Source: Cytospora piceicola (Eukaryota; Ascomycota; Sordariomycetes; Diaporthales; Cytosporaceae). From it: 64,000 nucleotides of DNA. Every line of letters starts with the position of its first letter. Positions within the stretch are counted from its first letter, which is position 1. The DNA lies in NCBI GenBank assembly GCA_023375675.1, contig JALQBC010000028.1:516041-580040 (forward strand). Reading direction: 5' to 3'. The translations under genes and the position numbers were made by a program. The notes beneath the pieces are model-generated. The model saw nothing but the letters and a program-made list of their open reading frames with translations, made no database searches and was not told the DNA's origin. This document shows, in pieces, positions 34,645-44,399 of this stretch.

Positions 34645-34736
34645 TGGACGACCACGGGATCGAACCGTGTACCTCGTGCAATCTTGAGTTGTAACAACTT
34701 GCTAAGCACGCGCTCTACCATTTGAGCTAGACGCCC
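34645..34736 (-). tRNA. tRNA-Ala (AGC) with a 19-nt intron
   Basis: Cloverleaf on the minus strand: acceptor GGGCGTC, D stem GCTC/GAGC, anticodon stem CGTGC/GCACG, T stem CACGG/CCGTG with loop TTCGATC, 3' acceptor GTCGTCC and discriminator A at 34645. Anticodon AGC is 34703-34701. The intron, 34699-34681, sits one base 3' of the anticodon as in nuclear tRNAs. The G3:U70 pair, the alanine identity element, is present. One U:U mismatch at 6:67 is the only acceptor flaw. Confidence 0.93.
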
Positions 34737-36097
34737 GAATTTGATGAAAGTTTGCTTTGATGTGGGCACTATGTTGGTGAGTCAGTAGAGCGTCACGACA
34801 GAATCACAAAGCCTTGGTTCGTGTGTAGACGGCGTTGCGGAGCCATGTGGGTATGACACGAGATCTACAGCCGGGGAGTCCGGGGAAGGACCCGCGAAGA
34901 ATGAAATAGAGAATTGTCAGCATCGCCCTTGCTGTGTTGCTGCAAGGTGTAAATGATGGGAGAAGGGGGAAACTTCGCTTAAGGGTTCGGCTGTTTGGCT
35001 CTAATGTGCGTTTGGAGGGTTAAGGACCACGGGTCCTCAGGGTTTCATGGTTTTACATGTTAACAATATTGTAAAAGGAGCCAATTATCCAAGACTTGGA
35101 CTTTTCTCTAAGCTATAACCACTGGCTGGCAACTCGATTACATAACTGTAAGCTATATGGCCTGCGGCGTGATACGGCACGCTTGTTACTGTCGCTTTAG
35201 CACTTATGCTTAATGAACCTAGATGGAAGGGACAAAATCAGCTTTATACGCAATGTGTACACACATAACTTTGGTCTGATATTATGCCCGTCGCTCTTAC
35301 TGGCAGTTTACTGCCCAGCCATTCATACCTTACGCCAGGAATCCCATCTAACTATGGCCATGTTGTTTTATCCAGTCGAACCGGCCTGGGGAAATGAAGA
35401 GAAGGGGTCTTTACAGGGATTCCAAGACCTGTGACTTGTATGATATTGTAGCCACCAGCGCTGGTTTGAGAATTGCTTTCTAGTTCTTTCAAGGTTATCG
35501 TTGACGGGCTTAACAGCAGATTTGGGGCAATTGCACGCGTGGGTTACCTAGGTATATATTACCGCCTAGGTGCCTACTTAATTAACTACCTAGTAGGTTG
35601 GCACCAAATATATATTCATTAAAGTACTTGACTACCTACTTGTTGCAGAAACCTGCAAGTACTGAAAAGATACCTAATGTACATATAAGTACAACCCCCG
35701 TTCGCAGTCATCTAAGGATCAATCTCGATTCGATGAGAACAGTCCCACCTAATCAAGGTACATAATATTATAGATGCAGCTTTCACACGCAATGACACTC
35801 AAAATTGCATATCGACTGCTGAGACCACTCACTTACCGTGACCTGACAACAAGCTGTCCTTTCTTCATTTTTTCCTTTCCTTTGCCAATAATTGTCTGCT
35901 AAGTCTGATTCCTCCCTGAGCTGGTACCAGTGCCGCCTCAAATGCTTTCTTGGCCAGTCAGGTTCAAGGGGTTCGGATCAGCCCTAACCCTTATATGTGT
36001 AAGCGAGTCAGTCTAAAGTTAATCCTGATGCTGATGTTGAACTTCACGATGCTCTCGGAGAGGGATAATAAGCTGTGGCTTGAACTAGTGTAATATC
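34737..36097. other. gene-free spacer between two tRNA genes
   Basis: 1.4 kb without a supported gene. TACCTAGGTA and degenerate copies occur between 35544 and 35590. Confidence 0.5.
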
Positions 36098-36168
36098 GCT
36101 TGTTTGGTGTAGCGGTAACATTCAACCCTTCCAAGGTTGAGCTCAGGGTTCGACTCCCTGGACAAGCA
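36098..36168 (+). tRNA. tRNA-Gly (UCC)
   Basis: Cloverleaf: acceptor GCTTGTT pairing with GACAAGC (all pairs, last a G:U), anticodon stem CAACC/GGTTG with loop CTTCCAA and anticodon TCC at 36130-36132, T stem CAGGG/CCCTG with loop TTCGACT, discriminator A. 71 nt, no intron. Confidence 0.93.
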
Positions 36169-36416
36169 GATTTGAAATGGACGGTCCAATCGTCCCGATA
36201 CTTTTTGGCTCTCGTTCTTATTTTTGTAAACATGCCTAGCATGTCTAATGCGTTGTCAGACGGTTGTGGTTCATCGAGCAGTGTTCTTATAGTAACGAAC
36301 AAAGTACGGATCACGCACGCCCCAGAAGGTAACAAGAGCCCCAAAACACCCAGACTGATATTAGCATCTATGAGATTTCGCCTCCTTGTCTGTCGATGAG
36401 ATTCTCCGAAATCGAT

Positions 36417-37205
36417 TTATTCCTTCGGGTCCTTGTGCGATGCCTCTGTGGGAAGGCTATCGTGATACACCTTCCACGCAGCATCCAGGACATGTCGATC
36501 CTGCTCCTCGAGCAATTCCTCTGCCAAGGTCATAAGGTACCGCTGAAGACGCTCACGCGACTTCACCATTTCATGAGCCCTCTTTTCGAGATGCACGGCA
36601 ATGGGGCCATTCTTTATGACCAGAAACTCGGCATCCTTCTCCATCCCAAACGCCCGCAGGGTATTCAGCGCGTGGATCATGTCCACGGGGTTGGAACGAG
36701 GTCGGATCATATACGTTCCCGTATCTTTGTCATCCTTCGACCACCACTTGCTATAATAGCTTCCCTGGCAGATCTCCCTGAGCATGTTGCTGACTACATA
36801 GTTCAGGCCGCGCGCAGTCACGAGCTCCATCTCGTCAGGAAGCATGATGGTAGCACCAAAATGCGCAGTGGTCGTGTGGTACTTGTCGACGATTTCTGGG
36901 GCGTAGTATCGAAGTATGGCCAGGTTGGCATCCACCATGAGGGCCAGTGGATTTTCTCTTGATCCGTAAGCGATGACAACACGGGTAGGAGACTTGAGGA
37001 TTTTTCGCCGAGCGGATGTACTGAGACCGATGACATGGCCGTGGGGGAAAGACCTAGGAGCCAACACCGGCTTCTTCTCAGCTATGATTTCCGGCATGGT
37101 GACAAGTGGTTTCTCTGCAGCCTTCTTGGAGGCGCGGGCTGCATCCATGCGCGCCTGAGTATGGGCAGGGAACTGGATAGTAGGCATCTTGTATGACTTT
37201 GCCAT
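36417..37205 (-). CDS. protein of unknown function, weakly BTB-like
   Basis: Single exon, 262 aa from the ATG at 37205 (a second in-frame Met at 37187). No family firmly recognised. Residues about 70-130 (RVVIAYGSRENPLALMV, LAILRYYAPEIVDKY, ATIMLPDEMELVTARGLNYV) have the order of a BTB/POZ fold: strand with GS turn, helix with a protected hydrophobic residue series, then IxLPDE. Sequence similarity is weak, so this is only a suggestion. The C-terminal 70 residues are charged and helical (HEMVKSRERLQRYLMTLAEE). No signal peptide or membrane segment. A TATATAAA box lies 98 nt upstream. A short-lived adaptor is possible if the BTB guess holds. Confidence 0.75.
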   Translation of the reverse strand: MAKSYKMPTIQFPAHTQARMDAARASKKAAEKPLVTMPEIIAEKKPVLAPRSFPHGHVIGLSTSARRKILKSPTRVVIAYGSRENPLALMVDANLAILRYYAPEIVDKYHTTTAHFGATIMLPDEMELVTARGLNYVVSNMLREICQGSYYSKWWSKDDKDTGTYMIRPRSNPVDMIHALNTLRAFGMEKDAEFLVIKNGPIAVHLEKRAHEMVKSRERLQRYLMTLAEELLEEQDRHVLDAAWKVYHDSLPTEASHKDPKE

Positions 37206-38364
37206 CGAGTTCAGGCAAGGCAGTCCTTATGTACCTGGGTGCGCCTGGTGTCGTGAAAGGCTTTAAAGACCTGATCCAGGGACCGAGAAAATCAGTGATG
37301 GGTTTATATAGGATACCATGGCTGCAGTTTTTAAAAAGCCTGGCTGAGGTTGGGGCCGGTATTCACTCCCCGTGGAAGTGAATGCAGTCTGCAATAATAA
37401 AGTTTGCGATCCAACCGGTCCTATCACATACTCTACATGTAGACAATGACTAACCAGGGGTACAGTGACGAGAGAAACTTCAGGAGTGAATTCGAACGCT
37501 GGAAATGTCAACACTCGAGTATTGTACTGTGAATACAAAAGGAAAGCCCGCACGTGCGTGTTTTCCGGGTTGAAGTAACCGAACTTCAGAAGATTGAGCG
37601 AAAGGAGGGTGGTAAAAATATCTACCTAAGTACCTATGATACTAAACACCCAATGTAAGCTGCGACACAGTTCAACCAAGTTCTCTCCCATTCTGTTCCA
37701 TATGAGGCCAAGAAAATATCTGATTTCATTATAGGACCTTGTGAACTCTCGCATTTGTTAGTATCAAAACATTCCAGCTGTAGCCCCAGTGTTACGAATG
37801 TGTACAAGGTTCACCAATACAGGGGAAGACCAGTGACTCCCAGCTATTATAGTTCAGTACAGCCCTGGAGTGAATTGGCTACAAAATGAAAATAATGTGT
37901 CATTGACTGAAGTTCCAGATTATTGAATAATTCATTCTCGAAATCACATAGCGGTCACATAAACCTGACCTGATATGTGTATCTTGATGAATACTGCATT
38001 CAGTGGAACCAGATTCACCTCATATGCATCTTTACCCCTTATGAAGCAATGCCTCGCCCTGTACGCCATTACAAACAACCTTGTACAATTAGAAACCCCT
38101 TTACCCATCATTCTCAAGACATCTCTTCCCCATCCTCACACATGTGCAACATGTCCTAACGTATCCTCCTACACAGCTGTGCTCACGCTCTGAAGTTCCT
38201 TGAATTCTTCACTGCTGAGAGAATTCAATGTCTCGCAAACTGCGCGCCGAAGCTCCATTCTTCCATTCAGCTGCATCTGCGTTCCCCAGCTCGGGATTGT
38301 GGCTGGACCATCGATTGTGTTGCCTGCAGATATACACTGACAGTGAAAGACTGCCATGTAGAAT
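37206..38364. other. gene-free spacer
   Basis: Between two minus-strand genes. TACCTAAGTACCTA-like copy at 37623-37638. No coding frame supported apart from promoter signals of the upstream gene. Confidence 0.5.
37303..37310 (-). promoter_or_regulatory. TATA box TATATAAA
   Basis: TATATAAA on the minus strand, 98 nt before the ATG of the 37205-36417 gene, a spacing that allows a short 5' UTR. Confidence 0.55.
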
Positions 38365-39219
38365 CTATGCTCTCATGAAGTTGGTAATTTTGGACTTGAC
38401 AGCCTCGAACGACATGTCCTTGCAAATGTACAAACGCGGCATCCTCTGGTCATTGGTCCAAATGTTTGCACCGAAACCCTGAGTCGCCCCCCTGAACATG
38501 TGAGGAATCTGCATGATGTTGAAGGCGTCGTCGAGGGTGTAGTCGCGACCGGGAACCTGTCTGAATAGGCCCCATGAACGGTAGTGCAGAGCACGGAAGG
38601 TGTAGAGGATCATGTTTCCGAGGCCAGGCTGGCCGAGCTTCAGGATATTGCAGTACTCGTCCGCCGTCAGACCGTTGTGAAGAGAGAGCGTCTTGCTCCA
38701 GAAGACAGGTCCCTCAGGCTCGCCTGGCGTGTCGCACTGAATCATAGTGACGCGGAACAGGGCTTCAATATCAATGAGAGCGTGGAATGCAACGAGATCA
38801 CTTCCCACTGGTGACATGTTGCACTCGTTTGGAAATCCGATGCGGTGGATCTCGAATCGAGCATTTGGAAACAGCTGACCAATGAGTTCGAGAGCCAGAC
38901 CACGGAACCGACACGTGCCACCGCGAACTGGAGGAGCGGGTGCGGCTGCTGCTTGGTTGGGAACGCGGGGCGCGACTCTAGCTTCGCCCTCGCTGTCGTC
39001 GTCCAATATGATAATGGGAGAAGCAGGGCTTCCTTCGCGAGCCCTCTGGTTGTCCACAAATCTGATGGGAGAGGCGAGACTTCCTTCGCCAACCATAGCA
39101 GGCATGGTGGCTCTCTGTGCATTCGTCAGAATATCGCAGCGCCTAGATATGGAGATGTCTATTGTGAAGAAGGAACCCACCTGGAGATGTCTCTGACTGC
39201 GGTCACTGTAGTTTTCCAT
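38365..39219 (-). CDS. unknown protein with SUMO-interaction-like motif
   Basis: Open from ATG 39219 (context CAACAATGG) to the stop at 38365: 284 aa. An intron 39180-39115 (GTGGGT..CTGAC..CAG, 66 nt) would keep the frame and give 262 aa; a third start is the ATG at 39105. No family recognised. Seen after that third Met: two related segments, SLASPIRFVDN and SPASPIIILDDDSEGE. The second, hydrophobic IIIL directly followed by acidic DDDSEGE, is a textbook SUMO-interacting motif; the first is a weaker copy. After an Ala/Pro linker comes a folded-looking 175-residue part (FRGLALELIGQLFPNARFEI, IPHMFRGATQGFGANIW). No signal or membrane segment, so cytosolic or nuclear. Function unknown; nuclear SUMO-linked role is inference from the motif only. 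Confidence 0.72.
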   Translation of the reverse strand: MENYSDRSQRHLQVGSFFTIDISISRRCDILTNAQRATMPAMVGEGSLASPIRFVDNQRAREGSPASPIIILDDDSEGEARVAPRVPNQAAAAPAPPVRGGTCRFRGLALELIGQLFPNARFEIHRIGFPNECNMSPVGSDLVAFHALIDIEALFRVTMIQCDTPGEPEGPVFWSKTLSLHNGLTADEYCNILKLGQPGLGNMILYTFRALHYRSWGLFRQVPGRDYTLDDAFNIMQIPHMFRGATQGFGANIWTNDQRMPRLYICKDMSFEAVKSKITNFMRA

Positions 39220-40706
39220 TGTTGTCGCGTTAATGATTGCGAGTTTGATAGATGCCTGAAACTGTCGCGTCACGTTGATTGCTTCCAGTCAGGAATAGTT
39301 GGAAAGAGACGGATATGTGTGAATCGCTGAGAAGAGGCCGACGAGGAGGCACCTGGGCACAATTGAGAAGAAGACCGTTGCTCGACGACGAAATGCAGCG
39401 GAAAGCTCTGCCTTGTTCGAGAGAAGAGGCAAGGAGGCAGTAGATGTTTTGTATGTAGATATTGGATAACAAGAAGGCTGCGTCTGATGGACAGAAGTCG
39501 GAAGCTGTCTTCTCGGTGGGTCAGAAGATGGTTGAAGGAAGAAAGTTTCAAGAGGTCAGGGAGACTCGAGAGATTCGAGAGATTCGAAAGAAGTCGAAGG
39601 TAGAGTGACTTCATAGCTCACGTGATAGGTCGAATAGGCGAAGGAGGTTGACTTGTAGATTCCATGTTGAGGACCTTCTAACTCTGGCGCGGTGCATTGC
39701 TACTGTTACGAGCGTAATCAGGAAATTCAGCGTTACTTCCTTTACTTACACCTATTTCATTCTTCCCTTCCCTTACTTAGGCTTTAGGCCTGTTTGTTTA
39801 CTCTCAACAACAATAACACACAAGCCTTGGAACATTGGATTGAATGACTGTAAACTACCTAGGTACACTATACAACGTGCCTGTTTCGCAGTTTGATTCA
39901 TTGAGGCCTTCGTATTGATTCCTGACAGCTACTTAGGAACACCTCAATCATTATATCGAGAAAGTTAACGGGTATCTATTTTTCCAGTTCCGAATGGACG
40001 CTTGCTTACCCGGCCCGAGATGGCTTTCCTCTCCGGTTTTCTGGACACTAGGGCATCCCAGGTACACAGTACTCCTGCATACTGCACCACCTACTTGTCG
40101 ACTCCAATTTATAAATGATGTTGGGCCACGAGCGACCGGTCATTGAAGCCAGGAGTCAGTGGCTCTGGGGGTGGGGATGACACGGAAAGCCAGGTCAAAG
40201 ACCGCAGAAAATGTCCTATACGACAACCAGGATGATAAGAATGATTATCGATCTCGAGGGCTTGAACTCATCATGCTTACTGCACATGTAAAGCATGTCC
40301 CTTTGGAGCCTTGATAACCTGCGACGTTCAATATTCTATTCAAGCGCCCATCACGTCAAAGGCCTTCAGTGCTATGAATGTGTTGCTGTATGAGATGCGA
40401 AAGGGACTTTCCTGGCCATTGGATAAACGGTCAAAGATTCGCAACCATATGTTGCTAATATCTCGCCATCGACATGCGCACTTCATACTGTAGAGCCTGT
40501 CGGTCGACAGTGTGGTAATATGGCAATCATATCGAAATAGCTGGCACTGGTCACGACCGCTGAGGAAGTTCCAACAACAAGTGCGATGATTACTAGTTAG
40601 GCTAACAAAAATTATTAAGTTGAAGATTGCATGCAGCGAACTGGAGACACCATGACTTCTGAGGCCGGCTCTATTCTAAAAAATATTCTCGCATCTTCGC
40701 TCGGAG
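39220..40706. other. gene-free spacer
   Basis: 1.5 kb. A short direct repeat of GAGATTCGA occurs around 39568-39590, and one TACCTAGGTA at 39856-39865. No coding frame supported. Confidence 0.5.
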
Positions 40707-42210
40707 TTAGCAACCCATAACGAAGACGGACGCAAAAGCAATAGCCAGCCCCACGTGGATGCCCGCGTAATTTTCTGCAGCCCCAGATAGTGCGTATGTG
40801 GCCATAGCCGCCCCGGAGCCCCCCATAGTTGTATTTCCCATCGTTGTATTAGTGGCTTGTGAGCCTGTAGATTTCCCTGAGGTCTCAATTGTTTCGGAAC
40901 CCGCAGTACTGGCAGCTCCAGATTCTTCCGAGGAACCAGAGTCTCCCGTGGATTCAGATTCTCCCGTGGAACCAGACTCCTCTGCGGAACTAGACTCGGT
41001 TGTGGAAGTAGATTCCGCCGAGGTCTCTTCCTTTCCTGAAGCTACCTCTGTTTCTGAAGCCTCAGAGGTGGTGGTCGCCTCAGTAGCTTCCATGGTCCCT
41101 GAAGTAGTGGTGTCGTTGGTTCCAGATGTAGTCATGGTGGCGTTGCTCGTGGCGTAGGCTGCCCCAGTCTGTTGAACGTTAGCCGGCTGTTGGTTCAGAA
41201 GAAAGGCAGCTTCAGTCCCAACCCATCAACCGACAGTGAGAAGGAAAGTGATGCCCAGTATCCAAAGCGCTTGGTGCTTCATGTTGGAGACAGGTCAAGG
41301 GGCTGGGGGGGGGGGTGGGCACTTACGGTTGTGATAGTGCAAGGACAGTTTGTAACAGTCAGCATGGTCGCCTCGGTAGCAGTGTACTCTTCCTCTTCAT
41401 ACGTCACTACCGTTGCCTTAGGGCACCAAGTTGTGAAACTATCCACGACATTGGTACCTATTGTAGTAGCGTTGGCATGGACTCGGATGCCATTTCCTGT
41501 GCCCGTTGTGTTTAGGGCCATCGATGAGGGACCGACACTAGCGGCACCGACAAGGTTGCAGAGTGAGTCACTGATAGACTCGACGGCTGTAGAGGGTGTC
41601 AGATTATAATTCGGTCTCTTTCTCGGAATTGGTGAAGTGCCTGTGGATTGAGGTCCAAAGAAGGAAGGGGAGAAAAAAAGGACCTACTCGACAACTCATC
41701 GAGAGTGCAAGAGTTTGCCAAACAGTAAGCCATGTCTTCCTGGAGGTTCCCTTCTCCGCATAGACATGGACTGTCAAACGCATCGCATCCGGCATCCTCA
41801 GCTGCTTCTGCGATGCAGTCCGTGGAGCAGGCAGGGTATTCATTAATCAGAAGGATCTCGCAGATCTGGAACATCGATTGACCAGTAGCTGTGGAAAATA
41901 TTGTCAGAGTAAATGCAATGATTCCATGTTGTGATACTGGAAAGAGGCGGTACTAACTCGTGATCTCAGTATAAGTGCAGTTTGTGTCGAGACAAGTCTC
42001 AGCGGACGCCTGGATCTCGGTGTAGTGATCACATTGGCATGTGTAGTTCGTGGAACCACATCCGTACGAACTTGCTGCCTCAGTCAGGCAACCAGAACCA
42101 CAAGTCGGAATGGTGTCCACGAGATCTGTAGTGTTGTAAGAGAGCGTAGTGCTTTGGGCGGCTGCCAAGGTCGCGGCGCCGAGTGCGAGGAAGACATTGC
42201 GAGATTGCAT
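40707..42210 (-). CDS. GPI-anchored double-CFEM cell-surface protein
   Basis: Exons 42210-41958, 41888-41688, 41586-41327 and 41168-40707; introns 69, 101 and 158 nt, all junctions in frame, product 391 aa. Signal peptide about residues 1-18 (FLALGAATLAAA). Two consecutive eight-Cys modules: first PTCGSGC, YGC, YTCQC, ETC, TNC, FQIC; second ACSTDC, AGC, SPCLC, YC, NSC, SLC. Both match CFEM spacing; the first module spans an intron. Then a segment TTWCPKATVV...TVTNCPCTITT seen in fungal wall mucins, a ~100-residue Ser/Thr/Glu/Gly stalk with a repeated STGES/ESGSTG unit, and a hydrophobic end (GLAIAFASVFVMGC) after small residues, as for GPI addition. Known: CFEM proteins are surface proteins, some binding haem or acting in adhesion and virulence. 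Haem binding here is not shown. Confidence 0.87.
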
Positions 42211-44399
42211 TATGTCGGTGGGTGTGTGTATAGGCAAAGAACGTTGAAGGGTCCTGTATTGAAAAGACCAGAAAAAGTGAAGGAGCGAGTGTGTTGGCAC
42301 GAATGAAGGCTAGAGAGACTCAGAACGAGAAATGAACGTTGAGAAACCGGCTTATTTTTATTCTCAAATCAACATTCCGCCCTTGGACGTCTTGCGTCGG
42401 GTCTGAGACAACAACAGCACTGTCTGGGGGAGCTGCACCGGACGCGGCGCATTGTATGCTGAAAGTTTGATTACTTCACATTCCAACGCGGTTTCGCGTA
42501 AACACCAATTCCTGTCACTTCTTACTAACGTATGGCAACGCGCGAGGACGAGGATGATCGTGACTGTTTCCGAAATCTGTCCGTTTTCAAGCACCTCTGT
42601 TCCCGTGACCATCCAAACAAGACCGTTGTCATCCTAGTACCAACACTAATGGCCCAATCACGGGGCTGGTGTACAATCTTAAAGCATTCCTTTACTTGAT
42701 TACATGATCACACGTATATCCAGACTCTGGTAGGAGAAGGTAGTCCCCCTCGGGTCACTACTTGTCCTGACTATTTGACTTGACGATTCAATTCATGAAA
42801 TGGTATTCTGGTGGTTTACCGGCAACTGATCACATGATAGCCGAAGTCCTTCAAAAAGTGAACCGCAAACGTCGTGGAGATACTATGATCCTCTTCGTGA
42901 GCTGACGCACACGAGATTCTGTACCTGACCTCTCTAGACTTGGACAAAGCTCAATGTGACCTCCAGATTTGACCCTTACTAAGTATGTTCCCCCCGTAGA
43001 ACCTTTTTCATTCCGAACGGGTCACTGCGAATCACCGGCTTCCCTTCGCGGCAAAAATAGCTTCAGAGAACCCTGACACGATACATCCCTTACCACATAT
43101 CCCACTTGAAACGTCGACTACTTGGCTTGGCTCTCTGCAACCTTTGTCAGTCCATGAACTCAGGGAATACCTTAGGGCTCACTGTTATGTACCGTTATGG
43201 TCTTTCTGTTGAAACTGCGAAGCGTTGCCACCGTTGACCAATGTCACTTCAGAACCTATGGCGTCTTTGTTCTTTGACGGGGCCCCTGATGCCGAGTGCT
43301 TATCAGGCTTGGGCAGAAGATTTCTTTTCTTCTGTACAGCCGCTTGGAACATGGCAACTTCGTAAAAATCAGGCATAGTTGCTCTTGTGCCTCAATGTCG
43401 AAATGCAGGGTGAGTACTGGGACAATTTGATGATATCAGAGGAAGGGAGGGCTCTATGTTCTAGCAGTCTTGATATCATAAACTGATGGCTTCGGATAGT
43501 CCTAGAGAAAGAATACGCAGACCTCGTAATATTGTTTATATATTCCCATGTGGTTAATCGAGGGGCCGACGTTGACAAAGAGTCATATGACAGCAGCTTC
43601 GGATGTCTTAGTATGCCAGGGTCCACAGGCAGTAATCATCCGAGGCCATGCATCTATACCCCGTATAGTAAGCGCCAGGGAGTCCTTGTTTGAGACTTAC
43701 GTGGACTTGCATAAGCCTCAGGCTCTGGCCTTGCGAAGACGATTCGCCCCTTGTCCAACGTATGGTGCTCACTTGAGGGGTGTGAAGTCCTGGCATGTAA
43801 GACGGCACAATTGTATCTCCATGCCACGCACGTCTCCTTGGGTACCAGGGTTTTCTTTCGACGGCGTCGATCCTATTGGTAACTTATGAAGCAAGCAATT
43901 TAGATACACACGGAAGATTCGCTGGTCAGTTTTCAGCTGAAGTCATGCTCTCCGGCCAGATCGCGAGCCAACTACATATCTATAGAACTAGAAAGGAAAA
44001 GGGTTAGGGCTGGAGCACGGAATCCGTACAACGCCCCCCCCCCAACCCACGCGCACCTGATCGCCTTAAGTATATTGTTGACTACTTCCGTAGTGAAATG
44101 ATACGCATTTGAAGAAATCAAGGCCACATCTGAAGCATCTTCGCTGTTGCTGTCCATAGACCTCATTCATGTGCCCTTCCGTGATGACTGCTGAGTGCCC
44201 TTAAGAAGGATCCGATAAAGCCGAGCGCCGGCAGAAGAAACACGGAGCTCGGCTCTCGCTCGGCCTCCTCCCATCCTTTCTATCGACAACAAACCGTCCT
44301 GCCAGCTTCCACATCCCGTCTTTTCAACATTTCCTGCGACATGTATAAGTCCGTTCCTCGGTAAAATACAAAACAACATTCTTTAACGCCTCGGACAAC
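42211..44399. other. gene-poor region, 2.2 kb, possible decayed gene
   Basis: Divergent space between the CFEM gene and the Zn2Cys6 gene. On the minus strand between 44166 and 43185 there are several protein-like pieces (NAYHFTTEVVNNILKAI; GDTIVPSYMPGLHTPQ; MPDFYEVAMFQAAVQKKRNL) separated by stops; I could not join them into a convincing gene. A C10 run lies at 44034-44043. Confidence 0.4.

Noticed and set aside
34298..34687. 129-codon plus-strand frame
   Set aside because: Overlaps the tRNA-Ala gene and has no protein features.
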